Shown here: positions 1-10,444 of the stretch, piece after piece
Layout: the number at the start of each line of letters is the position of its first letter
Position numbering within the stretch: the stretch's first letter is position 1
From: Lysinibacillus pakistanensis
GTDB lineage: Bacteria; Bacillota; Bacilli; Bacillales_A; Planococcaceae
Reading direction: 5' to 3'
Length of the DNA: 64,000 nt
Assembly (NCBI GenBank): GCA_001312325.1
Contig: BBDJ01000023.1
Location: forward strand, 1-64,000
The notes under the pieces: model-generated
Databases searched by the model: none
What the model was told of the DNA's origin: nothing
Seen by the model: the letters and a program-made list of their open reading frames with translations, nothing else
Position numbers and translations under genes: made by a program

Positions 1-72
1 TTTTTTAGTAATAAAGTTTCAAATTTATTAAATTTAAATGAGCACTATATAATTCACAATAGGTCATTTTTA

Positions 73-1321
73 TTACACAGTGTCAATCTGTCCCTTAATG
101 GAATAATAGGTTTCTTCAATTTTTTGCTTATACGGAAGATCGATTAAATCCTGTGAATCCTTATAGGCCATTTTTGCAATTTCATAGGCTGTTGTTAACT
201 CACCAAAATGTGCATAACAGAGTGCCTTATAGGAGAAGCATTCATTAAAGCCTAAAATGTCAAATGGATGTAGAATGAAGGAAGGAATGTTTGTAAAATG
301 TTCAAAAGCCTCTTTAGCTTCTTCATAACGACCTAGCAAATATAAGGATTTACCTTTTTCACAATAATATAAGCTTTTATCAAATTTAATCGCGCCCATA
401 TCCATAAGTGGACGAAAACGTTCTATTTCCTCTAGTGCCTTTTTATAATCATGGGTGTAATTGTTATAATAGTGAGCTCGTAATGTGAAAATAAAAGCAT
501 CCACATCCGCTTGTTCCACAAAAACACGATATTGCTCTAGCTTTGTTATCAAATGCTCTGCTTGCTCGAAATCATTGTCAACCATGGCACAAAACGCTGC
601 TATACGATACATATCATCAATATAATAATAAAATTGGTTTTTATGTGCATTGGCAATTGATTCTTTAACAAGTTGCTTACCTGCTTCATATTCTCCGATA
701 GCTAATTGAAAAATGCTAATATAATAAGCCATTTTCCCAGCATCTCGTGAATCAAGTTGATAATTTTCCTGCTCAGCCTCTTCCTTAGCCTGTAAGATAC
801 AGGAATAAGCCATATTATAGTTTCGACCTTCCATGAAAACAGCTGATTGTATGACATAGGTTTCAAACCAATGACTCAGTAAATTAATTTCTTTAAATAT
901 AAAGCGTGCACGATTGAGTGGCGATTCCCATGTCGTTATGCCTGCTTGATATTGTGCTACCGCGTAAATATACAGTAAACGACCTGCTTCATAGCTAAGT
1001 GGGAGCTCTTCTACATAAGGCTTAATCATCTCTATAGTTTGTTCCAGGTTTTTTGTATCACCAAGCTGTATTTCTGCATAAAAAAATTTCCACCTGCTCT
1101 AAAAGATGTCGTATCGTAGAAGGTGCTATTTCTTCAAGTAATTCACTTGCTTTTACCCCTAAACGCTCGGCGATATAGTCAAGACTTTCCATCGAGGGCT
1201 TAGCCTTATCATTTTCAATTTGACTTAGCATTCCTTTTGTAAGACGATCGCCAGCAAGAGCCTCTAATGTTAATTTTCTTTCCTTTCTTAAATTGCGAAT
1301 TCGTGTACCTAAAGAGTTCAC
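73..1321 (-). CDS. XRE-family regulator with TPR domain (RRNPP-like)
   Basis: Reconstructed protein of about 415 aa. Residues 1-60 are an XRE helix-turn-helix (motif GTRIRNLRKERKLTLE, then LTKGMLSQIENDKAKPS); the rest is helical TPR-type repeats. This is the layout of peptide-responsive regulators of the PlcR/NprR/Rgg kind, so a peptide or metabolite may bind the TPR part (inference). The start is GTG at 1321 behind AAAGGAGG. Reading breaks at a 7-A run at 1080-1086; with 6 A the helix-turn-helix and TPR parts join in one frame. It is divergent from an MFS exporter and two palindromes lie between them, so it probably controls that exporter and itself. Confidence 0.85.
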
Positions 1322-1354
1322 TGCCTCGCCTCCTTTATTTATAACATGACCTTT

Positions 1355-1371
1355 GTTTAATTATATTAAAC
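1355..1371. promoter_or_regulatory. Palindromic operator, copy 1
   Basis: GTTTAATTATATTAAAC is a perfect 7-bp inverted repeat with a 3-bp centre. A second copy with the same arms lies at 1410-1426. Both are between the divergent XRE-TPR regulator and MFS gene, so they are likely regulator binding sites (inference). Confidence 0.55.
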
Positions 1372-1409
1372 TTTCTCTTGCGTGAAAAGTAGAAGTTATG
1401 CTATATTTC

Positions 1410-1426
1410 GTTTAATAAAATTAAAC
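1410..1426. promoter_or_regulatory. Palindromic operator, copy 2
   Basis: GTTTAATAAAATTAAAC has the same GTTTAAT/ATTAAAC arms as the site at 1355-1371, 55 bp away centre to centre. It sits about 40 bp upstream of the MFS start. Confidence 0.55.
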
Positions 1427-1462
1427 TTTTAATTTTTAATAAAAATTTGGGGGGGTTTTAGA

Positions 1463-2754
1463 ATGGATGAAGCAGCAAAATATAAAAAAAGCAACCTATC
1501 ATTTATGGACATTTACAGCCAGCAAATTGATAGCGATGCTAGGGACAAATGTGCTATCCTTTGGGATTAGTTTGTATATCCTAGCCATGACGGGGTCTGC
1601 AACAAGCTTTGCGACCAACATGATATGTTCAGTATTACCGCGAGCACTTGTTGCACCTATAGCTGGTCATGTTGCTGATAATTACCCGAAAAAAACGTAC
1701 AATTCTACTTGCGCAAGCAGGAACGATTTTAACAGTAGGGGGCTTACTGCTCTATACAGAAACAGTAGGGATGTCGGTTTATGCTATTTATGTAGCAACA
1801 GTTGTTAATACGATTTGTTCCGCTTTTTCAGGTGTAACATTTTCATCAGCTATCGCAACATTGGTCAATCCAGAGCGATTACAGCGTGCCATATCATTTA
1901 ACCAATTATCAGTGTCTGTTGCTGCAATAGGGGGGCCTATAATCGGGGGAATGATGTATGGTTTTTTTCTCAATGAAAGTATTTTTAATAGTCAATATGA
2001 TTGCCTATTCAATTGCTTTTCTCTTGGAGGCAACGATGAACTTCACCCTTTATAGTACAAGAGATGGAGATGTGAAAAAGGAAAAGATTTGGGAAGGGCT
2101 TACTAGCGGCTTTCGTTACATTAAGCAGCAAAAGGTTATTAAAACCGTAATGTGGATGTCATTATGGATTAATTTATTCTTCTCTGCCATTGTTGTTGGT
2201 GGGACTTATATTATTATTGAATTACTAAAAGTAAAATCTACACATTTTGGCTTTATCGAAGCTTCTGGTGCTTTTGGTATGCTCATTGCCTCCGTTTATT
2301 TTGCGACAGGAGCAGAGGTTAAAGTACCGTTACGTTTTTCTAAAATCAGTTTATTGCTGCTAGCAAGTAGTTTAAGCTTAGCCGTATTACCATTATTGAT
2401 GAAATTATCGTATTTAACGATTGTGATTTTTTTTATATTGTGATTTACTTTATTTTTGCAATCTTTGAAATGGGTATTAATATGCCTATTGGTGTTTATA
2501 TGCAAAAGCTAATATCAGAGGAATATCGAGGACGTGTATTTGGGTTAATGGAAACGATGGCTATGTCGATGATGCCAATTGGTATGTTGGTGTATGGCAT
2601 CCTGTACGATACATTACCAGCAACGGCGATTTTACTCTCTACTAGTGCGATTATTGTGACGATTACATTGGTTTTGCTCCGAACTTCCGTCTTAAAAGAA
2701 GCACACCCAGAATTTTATAATAAAGAAATTGTAACAGAGAGTGTAACAAATTAA
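1463..2754 (+). CDS. MFS transporter (efflux type)
   Basis: Reconstructed 12-helix membrane transporter of about 428 aa. The N-terminal part has FTASKLIAMLGTNVLSFG, and a loop APIAGHVADNYPKKRT matches the conserved MFS motif between helices 2 and 3. Drug or peptide export is plausible, but the substrate cannot be read. ATG 1463 is preferred because a G-rich ribosome binding site (1448-1455) lies 7 nt upstream; ATG 1467 is the start in the uncorrected frame. Breaks are at A/T runs near 1484, 1690, 1965 and 2427; reading the last (8 T) as 6 T restores the frame. Divergent from the XRE-TPR regulator. Confidence 0.85.
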
Positions 2755-2786
2755 TTCGCCTTTTTATTAAGAAGTACAAAAAAATA

Positions 2787-2820
2787 ACCAGACATTCTGC
2801 AATTAATAGAATGTCTGGTT
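2787..2820. terminator. Rho-independent terminator (bidirectional)
   Basis: AACCAGACATTCT pairs perfectly with AGAATGTCTGGTT around an 8-nt loop. It lies between the convergent MFS gene and lutC, with T-rich flanks. Confidence 0.75.
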
Positions 2821-2904
2821 TATCTTTTCAACTAATCTAAATGATAGTACCAACTCCTAAGTATCTGCATCTTGAATAAAAATTAGTAGCGATAGTGCCA
2901 AAAA

Positions 2905-3622
2905 TTACTGATCTTCAATGACGATGTATGTAGCTTTAATAGGTCCGTGTACACCTACAATCAGAATCATTTCGATATCAGCAGAGTTACTTGGTCCTGT
3001 AATAAAGTTGATACAGGAGGCGATTTGCTCTCCATCTCTTATTTTTTTCACGAATGAAGCGGGCGGCTTGTGTCATACGTGGAACGATTGTACTTTTGGG
3101 AATTAAAATAATGGATTTCTCCGGTAAGAAGCTAACAGATCTACCTTTATTCTTGCTACTAAAAAGTACAGCAGTTCCTGATTCAGCTAATGTTATTTCA
3201 CTTATGGTAATGCCGATATTTGCTTTTTCAGCCTGCCGAATATTTTCCTCATGCTGTGCCGGGTTCCATTCATACAATTGAATGCCCATTTGTGACCAGT
3301 GCTCTGTCATAAATGATGTTAGGCCATAACGTTCAAAACGTTCATCTTTCCATGTAACTACTGTATGACCTCCATAATTATCAACGACTTTTTGTAATTC
3401 CTTTGTGAGATTAGCCGTATCTGTCAGAACAATGTCTGTATGAACATTTTTACATTGCTCCACCAAAACCTCTACTAATTCATCTTTTGTTGCATTTTTG
3501 AGCACTCTCTCTTGTGGCTGATATTGCCATATAGGTTGTGCAAGCTCAGTTTTGGGTGCACGTCCAAGCTGCTGAGCGATTTTTGATAAAAAGGCATCTC
3601 TATTTTCTATTGTACCTATCAT
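2905..3622 (-). CDS. lutC: Lactate utilization protein LutC (LUD domain)
   Basis: About 238 aa, LUD (DUF162) domain protein, third gene of lutABC. LutABC is the iron-sulfur complex that oxidises L-lactate to pyruvate. The typical N-terminus is [16 protein letters not shown] 7-T run at about 3048-3054 breaks the frame near the C-terminus; with 6 T the protein continues through [13 protein letters not shown] and [13 protein letters not shown], the usual LutC ending. The start ATG 3622 follows GGAGGAG and overlaps the lutB stop (TGATG), which indicates translational coupling. An in-frame GTG at 3625 is the alternative start. Confidence 0.9.
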
Positions 3623-5049
3623 CACTGCTCTCCTCCTTTAGAACGTTGCTTCAGCCAGTTTCTGAAATTATCTTTATTTGGTGCTTGAAAATCTCTTGTC
3701 TCTGTCCATGCTTTTAACGGACCAGGGCCATTTGAGATTTTATTGTCTTTAGTAAATGGCGACATTGTAGGTGAGGCCATTTTTGCTGCCATTTTATAAA
3801 GGGTAGGGGAGGAGGCACCTAGACCAAAAGCTTCATGAATAATTTTTCAGAAACAGGTGCTCTTCCTTCGTTTTCCACAATTACTTGACGATGCCGATGA
3901 ATAAGCTGATGTAATGGAATTTTCACAGGACAAGCCTCTGTACATGCCCCACACAGTGTGGAGGCATATGGTAACTCCTTAAAATCATCGTAGCCACCTA
4001 ATAATGGAGAAAGTACAACACCCACAGGTCCTGAATAGATGGAGCCGTACGTATGACCACCAACATGACGATAAACAGGACATGCATTGACACATGCTGC
4101 ACAGCGAATACATTGTAGAATTGACTGGAATTCGCCTCCTAAAATATCGGAGCGCCCATTATCAACAATAACTAAATGGAATTCCTCAGGACCATCTGTA
4201 TCTCCTTCTTCTTTTATCCCCGTTAAAGTTGTAATATAGCTAGTAAGCTTTTGTCCAACAGCGCTTCTTGTTAATAAACTGACAAGAACCTCCATCTCTT
4301 CAAAAGTGGGAACAATTCGTTCCATGCCCATAACTGTAATTTGAGTTTTTGGCAGGGCAGTCACTAAATCTGCGTTACCTTCATTTGTAACAAGTGTGAT
4401 AGAGCCGCTCTCTGCAATGGCAAAATTACAGCCTGTGATGCCAATATCAGCAGTCAAATACTCTTTACGAAGTTTTTCACGGACATAGAGGGCAAGCTCC
4501 TCTGGTTTTTCAGTTTTATCATAGCCTTGCTTTTCTTTAAAGACGTCTCTAATCTGCTCCTTATTTTTATGCAAGGCTGGAACAACGATGTGGGATGGCG
4601 GCTCATGATCATCCACCTGCAAAATGTATTCACCTAAATCTGTCTCAATAACTTCACAACTAAGCTCTTCTAACACAGTATTTAAGTTGATTTCTTCTGT
4701 AACCATTGATTTAGATTTTACGATTTTCTTAGCATTTTTCTTTTTTTGCAATGCCTTGAATATAGTCTGTAGCTTCTTTTGCAGTTTGCGCAAAGTAAAC
4801 ATGACCACCTCTTTGTGCAACATTTTCACTCAACTGATACAAGTAAAAATCTAAGTTTGCTAGTACATGCTTGCGAATTTCTTCACCATGAGAGCGCCAT
4901 TCCTCCCAATGACCAAGCTCTTCAGCCTGTGTAAGTCGACGTGTTTGAAAGCGTTCCTGTGCACTTGACACAGCTCCACGCATAAATGTATTGTCTAACT
5001 CCTTTGTTACTCGATCATTAAATAGATCGTCACTAGTTTTCATGGCCAT
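3622..5049 (-). CDS. lutB: Iron-sulfur lactate oxidation protein LutB
   Basis: Reconstructed 475 aa, the usual LutB length. It has an N-terminal LUD-type region and two [4Fe-4S] ferredoxin motifs: [12 protein letters not shown] and CGACTEACP. Two homopolymer breaks occur: a 7-T run near 4741-4747 (read 6), and a 5-T run near 3842-3846 that needs 6 and restores the tail ending RSKGGEQ. The start is ATG 5049 behind AAAGGGGG, 19 nt after lutA. The stop overlaps the lutC start. Confidence 0.9.
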
Positions 5050-5068
5050 TGCTATTACCCCCTTTGAT

Positions 5069-5786
5069 CTATTGGCAATTTAATACTTCTGCAATATGCA
5101 TCACTTTAATTGGCTTTCCCTGTCGATTAATTCGACCGCCAATATTGATTAAACAACCAGCATCAGCGCCAATTAGGATATCTGCTTCTGTCTGTTCCAC
5201 ATCGTGTACTTTTTCAGTAACCATTTCTCCTGAGATGTTGCCCATTTTTACTGAAAAGGTCCCACCAAATCCGCAACAGCGATCTTTTCCTGGCAATTCC
5301 ACATACTGTAAACCTTTCACTTGACGTAATAATTTAAGTGGTGCTTCTTTTACTCCAAGTAGACGGGTCATATGGCAGGAGGTATGATAAGTAGCTGTGC
5401 TTTCTAAATGGGCTCCTACATTCTCAATCTTTAATACATTGACAATAAATTCAGTAAATTCATAGGTTTTATCTGCTAATGCTTGTGCTTTTTGTTCCCA
5501 AATAGGGTCCCCCTGAAAAACTTCTGGATATTCCTTAAACATATACGCACAGGATCCTGAAGGGGAGACCACATATTCAGCATGTTCAAAGGCTGAAATC
5601 ATTTTTTTTCATGGCATTTTTAGATTCCTTTACGTAGCCGCTATTATAGGCTGGCTGTCCGCAGCAAATTTGATTTTCTGGAAAGTCAATATCACAGCCA
5701 AGTCTTTCAAGTACTTCAACAACAGCTTTTCCTACATCCCCTTGAAACATATCAACTAAACAAGTGGCAAATAGTGAAACTTTCAT
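5069..5786 (-). CDS. lutA: Lactate oxidation protein LutA (CCG domains)
   Basis: About 238 aa with two cysteine-rich CCG domains: [12 protein letters not shown] in the first half and [12 protein letters not shown] in the second, which bind an iron-sulfur or redox cofactor in heterodisulfide-reductase-like subunits. ATG 5786 is chosen because AAAAGGAG precedes it; a longer open frame upstream has no support. An 8-T run at about 5592 (read 7) is the only break. First gene of lutABC, with a LutR-type palindrome about 130 bp upstream. Confidence 0.9.
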
Positions 5787-5913
5787 TTTTATCGCTCCTT
5801 TTAATGTATCTCCAAGATATAAACATTTACTAAGTGGGAGAATCACTGACGATCTAATGACGATTGAGCTCTTCTCTAAATGAAACAATTCCCTTTAATC
5901 ATAATTCAACTGG

Positions 5914-5924
5914 TCATCTGATGA
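5914..5924. promoter_or_regulatory. Putative LutR operator upstream of lutA
   Basis: TCATCTGATGA is a perfect palindrome (5-bp arms). The same TCATC-N-GATGA core recurs at 6930-6940 upstream of the lactate permease remnant, so both are likely bound by the adjacent GntR-family LutR (inference). Confidence 0.55.
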
Positions 5925-6039
5925 TTTCGATGAGGTAAATAGATTGTTTTTATAATACTACAACTTTTTACATGAGTAAAAGTGTTTATCAAAAATTTTC
6001 AAAAAAATTTAAAAGCTGCCTATAATTAGGCAGCTACTG

Positions 6040-6770
6040 TTATTTCATTGATTCAGTTGTTTCAAAATATTGCATTAAAATCTTTTCCACATTGCTTAAA
6101 TGGGAAGCCATAGCATGCTTTGCTAGCTCTTCATTTTGCTGTTTAATGGCAAGGAAGATTTGCATATGCTCATCGTATAGCTGTTCACTTGTTGTTTTTT
6201 TAGAATATAGCCAAATCCGACGTGTCTCTTTCATCGTTTCAATCATTAATCCTGAGACTTGATCTAATATAGTTGCAAGTAGGGGATTTTGAGAAGCTTT
6301 TGAAATGGCCGCGTGAAATTGGAAATCCACTTTTTCACCTAGCTCGCCATCTCCTTGTACACGTTTCATTTCATCCAATATTCGAATCATTGCTTGAATG
6401 TCTTCGTCCGTTCGATGGATAGCTGCACTTGCAGCAGCACCTACTTCAATGATTTTACGTACTTCTAGCAAATGGGAGACATCTTGTTTATTTGTTAAAA
6501 TCGCTGTCGATAGTGGAAAATCGAGTTGGCTAGGCTGAATGCTTTTAACAAATGTTCCTGAGCCCTGTTTAATTTCAATTAATCCCATAGCCTTTAAAGC
6601 AGAAAGTGCCTCTCTTATAGCAGATCTACTTACCTGTAATTGCTCTGCAAGCTGTTCAACAGAGTCAAGACGATCACCAGGTTTCAGTGCCCCTGCTCTG
6701 ATTTTTTTCGTAAAGGATTTCAGATACTTCCTCATATATTTTTTTTCGGTTTAATTTTTCTTAATTTCAA
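6040..6770 (-). CDS. lutR: GntR/FadR-family lactate regulator LutR
   Basis: Reconstructed 242 aa: a GntR winged helix at residues about 10-75 (LKPGDRLDSVEQLAEQLQVS, then RSAIREALSALKAMG) followed by a helical FadR-type FCD effector domain. Two runs break the N-terminus (7 T near 6707 and 8 T near 6739-6746). Corrected, it starts at TTG 6770 behind GAGGTG (7-nt spacing) and reads through KKIYEEVSEILYEKI, the standard GntR opening. LutR represses lactate genes in Bacillus; its position between lutABC and a permease remnant fits. Confidence 0.85.
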
Positions 6771-6927
6771 GGAGCTACACCTCATTTATGCTCAATCATA
6801 CCTTTATTATACATGAAGAAAAGTAATTTACTTACCCTTTAACGTGAATACTTTGTGTAATAGTAATATGGCGAATTTTAAGATTTTGGGAAAATATTGA
6901 ATTAAGAAAATATAGATAATATCATTC

Positions 6928-6942
6928 GGTCATCGGATGACC
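6928..6942. promoter_or_regulatory. Putative LutR operator near the permease remnant
   Basis: GGTCATCGGATGACC is a perfect 7-bp inverted repeat around one base, with the same TCATC-N-GATGA core as the lutA-side site at 5914-5924. It lies upstream of lutR and of the decayed permease. Confidence 0.55.
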
Positions 6943-7284
6943 TAATTTTCTGTTGTTTAACAAAAGGTGGGAGAATTTGAAGGTTTATTACAATAATATG
7001 TGATCGTTAGTTTATTTCTTATGCAAGAAGCTATTTCTACAATAATGGAACGGAATCGACAGAAAAATCGATAGTAGAAAACAGGTTGTAATGTAAAGTC
7101 TTTTGGGTATGCACCTGACCTTAAAGGGGGAAAAAATACTCGATTAATAGCGTGCGTAAAAGTGAATTTGGGATTTAACATTTACACAAAATTCACAGCT
7201 GTTGGAGATAGTCATGGGGGATCAGCATCTGTAGCGGTAAAAAATGAAGAGGTGTATGGCGGGTTAACGACGCTATTTGTGTCT
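6943..7284. other. Intergenic stretch without a clear gene
   Basis: About 340 bp with no credible start plus ribosome binding site. A short frame at about 7170-7286 has no recognisable motif. It may be the decayed 5' part of the permease gene, but no family match could be made by eye. Confidence 0.4.
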
Positions 7285-7455
7285 TAACTGTTGGCTGTTT
7301 TTGCCTTTAAGTATCTTATCAACAGCTAATATGGCTATTTTTCAAGGAGCGATTTTATGGGCTAGTACCAATTGGTTAGATTATTTTAGGGGGCTACAAA
7401 TGTGAAGGCATGGCCCCCATTTATTATACTAACGCTATTTATTTTGTTTCCGTAG
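7285..7455 (+). pseudogene. lutP: Lactate permease (LutP/LctP) remnant
   Basis: Translated pieces resemble lactate permease. One segment reads STANMAIFQGAI, then after a small shift YGLVPIG followed by a stop where the family has GW, then II. That parallels the family stretch around QGAxYGLxPIGWII. A later segment, VKAWPPFII, resembles the permease VKExWPA region that normally lies some 150 residues downstream, so an internal deletion is implied. In Bacillus subtilis lutP is adjacent to lutR, which supports the call. No functional protein can be made. Confidence 0.5.
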
Positions 7456-7658
7456 ATTCTAACGATTAAAAGTGCACTTACAGGACATTAAGAAGGCGTA
7501 AATATGATACTCAAAGATGTAAATGTCTTTGGACAAGCTCTAATATTTATGTCTGAAGACCTTCCTTACATAATCACGTATTGAATGGTACAATTTACAA
7601 TAGCTACTACGGTTTTGGAAAATGGAAAATTCTGTTTGTAGAAATAACGCGAATTTTG

Positions 7659-7688
7659 TTGACAGATAATGCAAGTGAAGGGCATAAT
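7659..7688 (+). promoter_or_regulatory. Candidate sigma-A promoter for ccdABC
   Basis: TTGACA at 7659-7664, an 18-bp spacer, then CATAAT at 7683-7688, about 190 bp upstream of ccdA. The -35 is perfect and the -10 has one mismatch. No other good promoter is visible in the gap. Confidence 0.4.
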
Positions 7689-7876
7689 GCATAGGTACAC
7701 GAGCAATTATCTTTATAATTACTGAGGCTGATTGTGAAATTGTGCATAAGAATATAAGGATAATTCACTTTTTTTAACACTTTATTGCCATGAAACGTTC
7801 ACAATCAGGAAGGGCGCATTTTACAGTGTTTTTTGGTACGATGGATGCAGTAACTGTAAGGAGCGATTAAAAAAAT

Positions 7877-8588
7877 ATGGGAACAGATATTAACGTATTT
7901 TTAGCTTTTGGTGCAGGGTTTTTGAGTTTTATTTCTCCATGTACCCTTCCATTGTATCCAGCATTTTTATCATACATAACGGGTATGACTTTAGATGAGC
8001 TAAAATCTGAACGAGGTATGATGCAAAAGCGTGCAGTTTTTCACACCTTGTTCTTTTTACTAGGATTTTCAATTATCTTTATTATGATAGGACTAGGAGC
8101 ATCATTAGCAGCAGAGTTCTTCCTTAATTATCAAACCTTATTACGTCAGGTTGGGGCTATTTTAATCGTCGTATTTGGTTTAATGATTGTAGGTCTACTA
8201 CAAATTGACTTTTTAATGAGGGACCGTAAATTCCAATTTAAAAATAGACCATCAGGTTATTTGGGGTCCGTTCTAATCGGAATAGCCTTTGCGGCGGGTT
8301 GGACACCATGTACAGGTCCAATTTTAGCGTCGATTATAATGTTAGCTAGTACAAACCCTGGTGCAGGCTTTAGCTATATGCTTGCTTATTATTTAGGCTT
8401 TGCGATTCCATTCTTCGTGTTATCATTCTTTATTTCACGTATGACTTGGATTCGAACACACAGCCAAAAAAATAGTGAAAATCGGTGGTTATATTATGAT
8501 TGCCGTTGGGATATTGTTATTCTTTGATGGGTTAACATATATTACACGCTTGTTACAGCCTATTTTCGGTGGATTTACGGGCTTCTAA
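7877..8588 (+). CDS. ccdA: Cytochrome c biogenesis protein CcdA
   Basis: Reconstructed 236 aa, six-helix membrane thiol-reductant transporter of the CcdA/DsbD family. It moves electrons from cytoplasmic thioredoxin to extracytoplasmic thiol proteins needed for cytochrome c and spore maturation. The two conserved cysteine regions are present: [13 protein letters not shown] and [14 protein letters not shown] 7-A run near 8465 (read 6) restores the last helix, ending in FGGFTGF. Start ATG 7877 after AAGGAGCG. First gene of ccdABC. Confidence 0.92.
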
Positions 8589-8640
8589 TCTGCTAAACTA
8601 AAGAGGCATACCGTACTTTAACGTGGAGGGAGATGAACAG

Positions 8641-9009
8641 ATGCCTACAGTTTTGGTAGTGGATGATACGCTATTTATGCGTGTTGCCATAAGTAATATG
8701 TTTACGGAATGGGGTTATGAGGTAGTCGGCAAGGCTGCCAATGGGAAGGAAGCTGTGGCGATGTATCGAGAGTTACAACCAGATCTTGTCACGATGGATG
8801 TAACGATGCCCGTTATGACAGGTATTGCGGCAGTAAAAACAATCATCCCTGAATTCCCAAATGCAAAAATAATTATGATTACAGCTTTAGGCCAACAAAA
8901 ATTAATTGTGGAAGCAATTGAAAGTGGTGCGAAAGATTTTATCACAAAACCATTTGAGCCAGAAAGATTGAAATTTGTAGTTGATCAATTGCTTGGACAA
9001 AATTGTTAA
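8641..9009 (+). CDS. ccdB: CheY-like response regulator CcdB
   Basis: Single receiver domain of 122 aa with the acidic pair VVDDT at the N-terminus, the phospho-acceptor Asp in VTMDVTMPVMTG and the conserved Lys in ITKPFEPE. There is no output domain. It is the usual partner between ccdA and ccdC in Bacillus, where its exact role is not settled. Start ATG 8641 is chosen for GGAGGGAG at proper distance over an in-frame GTG at 8623. Confidence 0.88.
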   Translation: MPTVLVVDDTLFMRVAISNMFTEWGYEVVGKAANGKEAVAMYRELQPDLVTMDVTMPVMTGIAAVKTIIPEFPNAKIIMITALGQQKLIVEAIESGAKDFITKPFEPERLKFVVDQLLGQNC

Positions 9010-9035
9010 TTTGACATTAGAGGAGGATTTTTTTT

Positions 9036-9534
9036 ATGTTAAGCAATATCCCTTCTCACTATTATGTTATAGGTTCGACCATAATGGCCATTTTAATGGG
9101 TAGCTTTGTCATGGTAATACGGATGAGAGCATCCAAAAAAACCAACAAATGAGAAGAAAATTATCATTCCACCTATCGCAATGTCTTCAGGTGCGTTAAT
9201 GTTTTTATTTGAACAATTCCGTGTACCGCCTATGCAAATTTTAGAGGCGTCAGCAGTCGGAATGGTGTTCTCAACAATACTAATTGCTACTTCAAAATTT
9301 GAAGTAAAGGGACAAGATATTTATTTAAAACGTTCAAAAGCCTTCGTTTTTATTTTAATTGGGCTATTAGTGTTCCGAGTTGTGGCGAAAATGATATTAA
9401 GTAGCTCCATTGATGTTGGTGAGTTAGCAGGAATGTTTTGGATTTTAGCCTTTGCCATGTTAGTTCCTTGGCGAATTGCCATGCTTGTTCAATTTATCAA
9501 AGTCAAAAAAACCATTCCGCTTAAAAATTTGTAA
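9036..9534 (+). CDS. ccdC: CcdC family membrane protein
   Basis: Reconstructed 165 aa membrane protein with about five helices, starting at ATG 9036 behind AGAGGAGG. A 7-A run near 9135 (read 6) joins the N-terminal helix (ending VIRMRASKKP) to the rest. It ends in VKKTIPLKNL. Position and length match CcdC (YneJ), third gene of ccdABC. Confidence 0.85.
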
Positions 9535-9540
9535 AGGAAA

Positions 9541-9572
9541 GCCTACACTAGTGTTTAGTGCAGGCTTTTTAT
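9541..9572 (+). terminator. Rho-independent terminator after ccdC
   Basis: GCCTACACTA pairs with TAGTGCAGGC (one mismatch) and is followed by TTTTT. Confidence 0.75.
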
Positions 9573-9669
9573 CGTTTTGGGGGACAGATAGACATCATTG
9601 GACTGATATCACTAACGAAACGACGGATAGAACTTCAAAAGTTACGGTTTGCTAGCACTAAAATTACTT

Positions 9670-10056
9670 TTAATGGATGGCAGGGAATTTAAGTTTTAAA
9701 GTAAATATCTCATCTTTATAGGTGAAGTCTAAGAAACCTTTATATTTTTGGACCACATCTTTTATAATTGTTGTTCCAAGTCCATCATGCCCCTGTTTTG
9801 TTGTGATCTCAGAGCGGCCAAATAAAGAATCTACAATATCTCTAGGAAGTGGGACTGTATTGTTCTTACAGGTGATAATATATAAGCCGCTTCGTTTATA
9901 TAGTTGAAGACTAATATTTTCCTGTGCATTATTAAGCTTTTGCCATTCCTGACAGGCTTCAATACTATTGCTAAGTATGTTACCTAATAATGCAACGAGC
10001 GATATACTCTTCCATAAATTTGATAGTAGCGGGTTTTTAGTTTGCAATAGTTTCAA
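9670..10056 (-). pseudogene. C-terminal fragment of a GHKL sensor histidine kinase
   Basis: About 128 aa matching only the ATP-binding half of an AgrC/CitA-type sensor kinase: an N-box-like VALLGNILSNSIEACQEW, then GHDGLGTTIIKDVVQKYKG in the G2 position, ending LKLKFPAIH. No phospho-accepting His region or membrane sensor is present. The upstream 100 bp shows kinase-like scraps in other frames (for example DSEQVSLKLALE). There is no response regulator nearby. Most likely a decayed remnant. Confidence 0.6.
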
Positions 10057-10318
10057 GTGCCAATTTCAGTGATACTTGCTCAGAATCAAATGTTTGAATC
10101 GTCCAGCCTAAATTTTCTATATATGCAGATGTACTTTGTCGATATTTTGAGAAGGTTCAGAAGTTCCACCTCTAATGTCTCGGCTTATACTGCATTTTTA
10201 TTGATTAAAAATTAGATTATGGCGCTATGAAATGTTGTGATGCACATGGTAATTATAATTCAGTAACTAAAACTGTATGTAATGTTATTGCTCCATAATT
10301 TATTCGAAAATAATAACA

Positions 10319-10360
10319 AAGAGCTATTATGACATCTTTAATTGTCAAATAGCTCTTTTT
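10319..10360 (+). terminator. Rho-independent hairpin
   Basis: AAAGAGCTATT pairs with AATAGCTCTTT and is followed by TTT. It sits just upstream of the small membrane protein gene at 10445. It may end a lost transcript or protect the downstream unit. Confidence 0.6.
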
Positions 10361-10444
10361 TATGAATTATTAAGCTCTATGTATAGCATACCTTGAAAAT
10401 CCATAATGTAAAACATGTTTTACTTATGAGGAGGTGCATTTTGA

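Noticed and set aside
10227..10298. 23-aa Cys-containing frame as a real peptide gene
   Set aside because: No good ribosome binding site and no processing or export gene nearby; kept only as a note in a finding.
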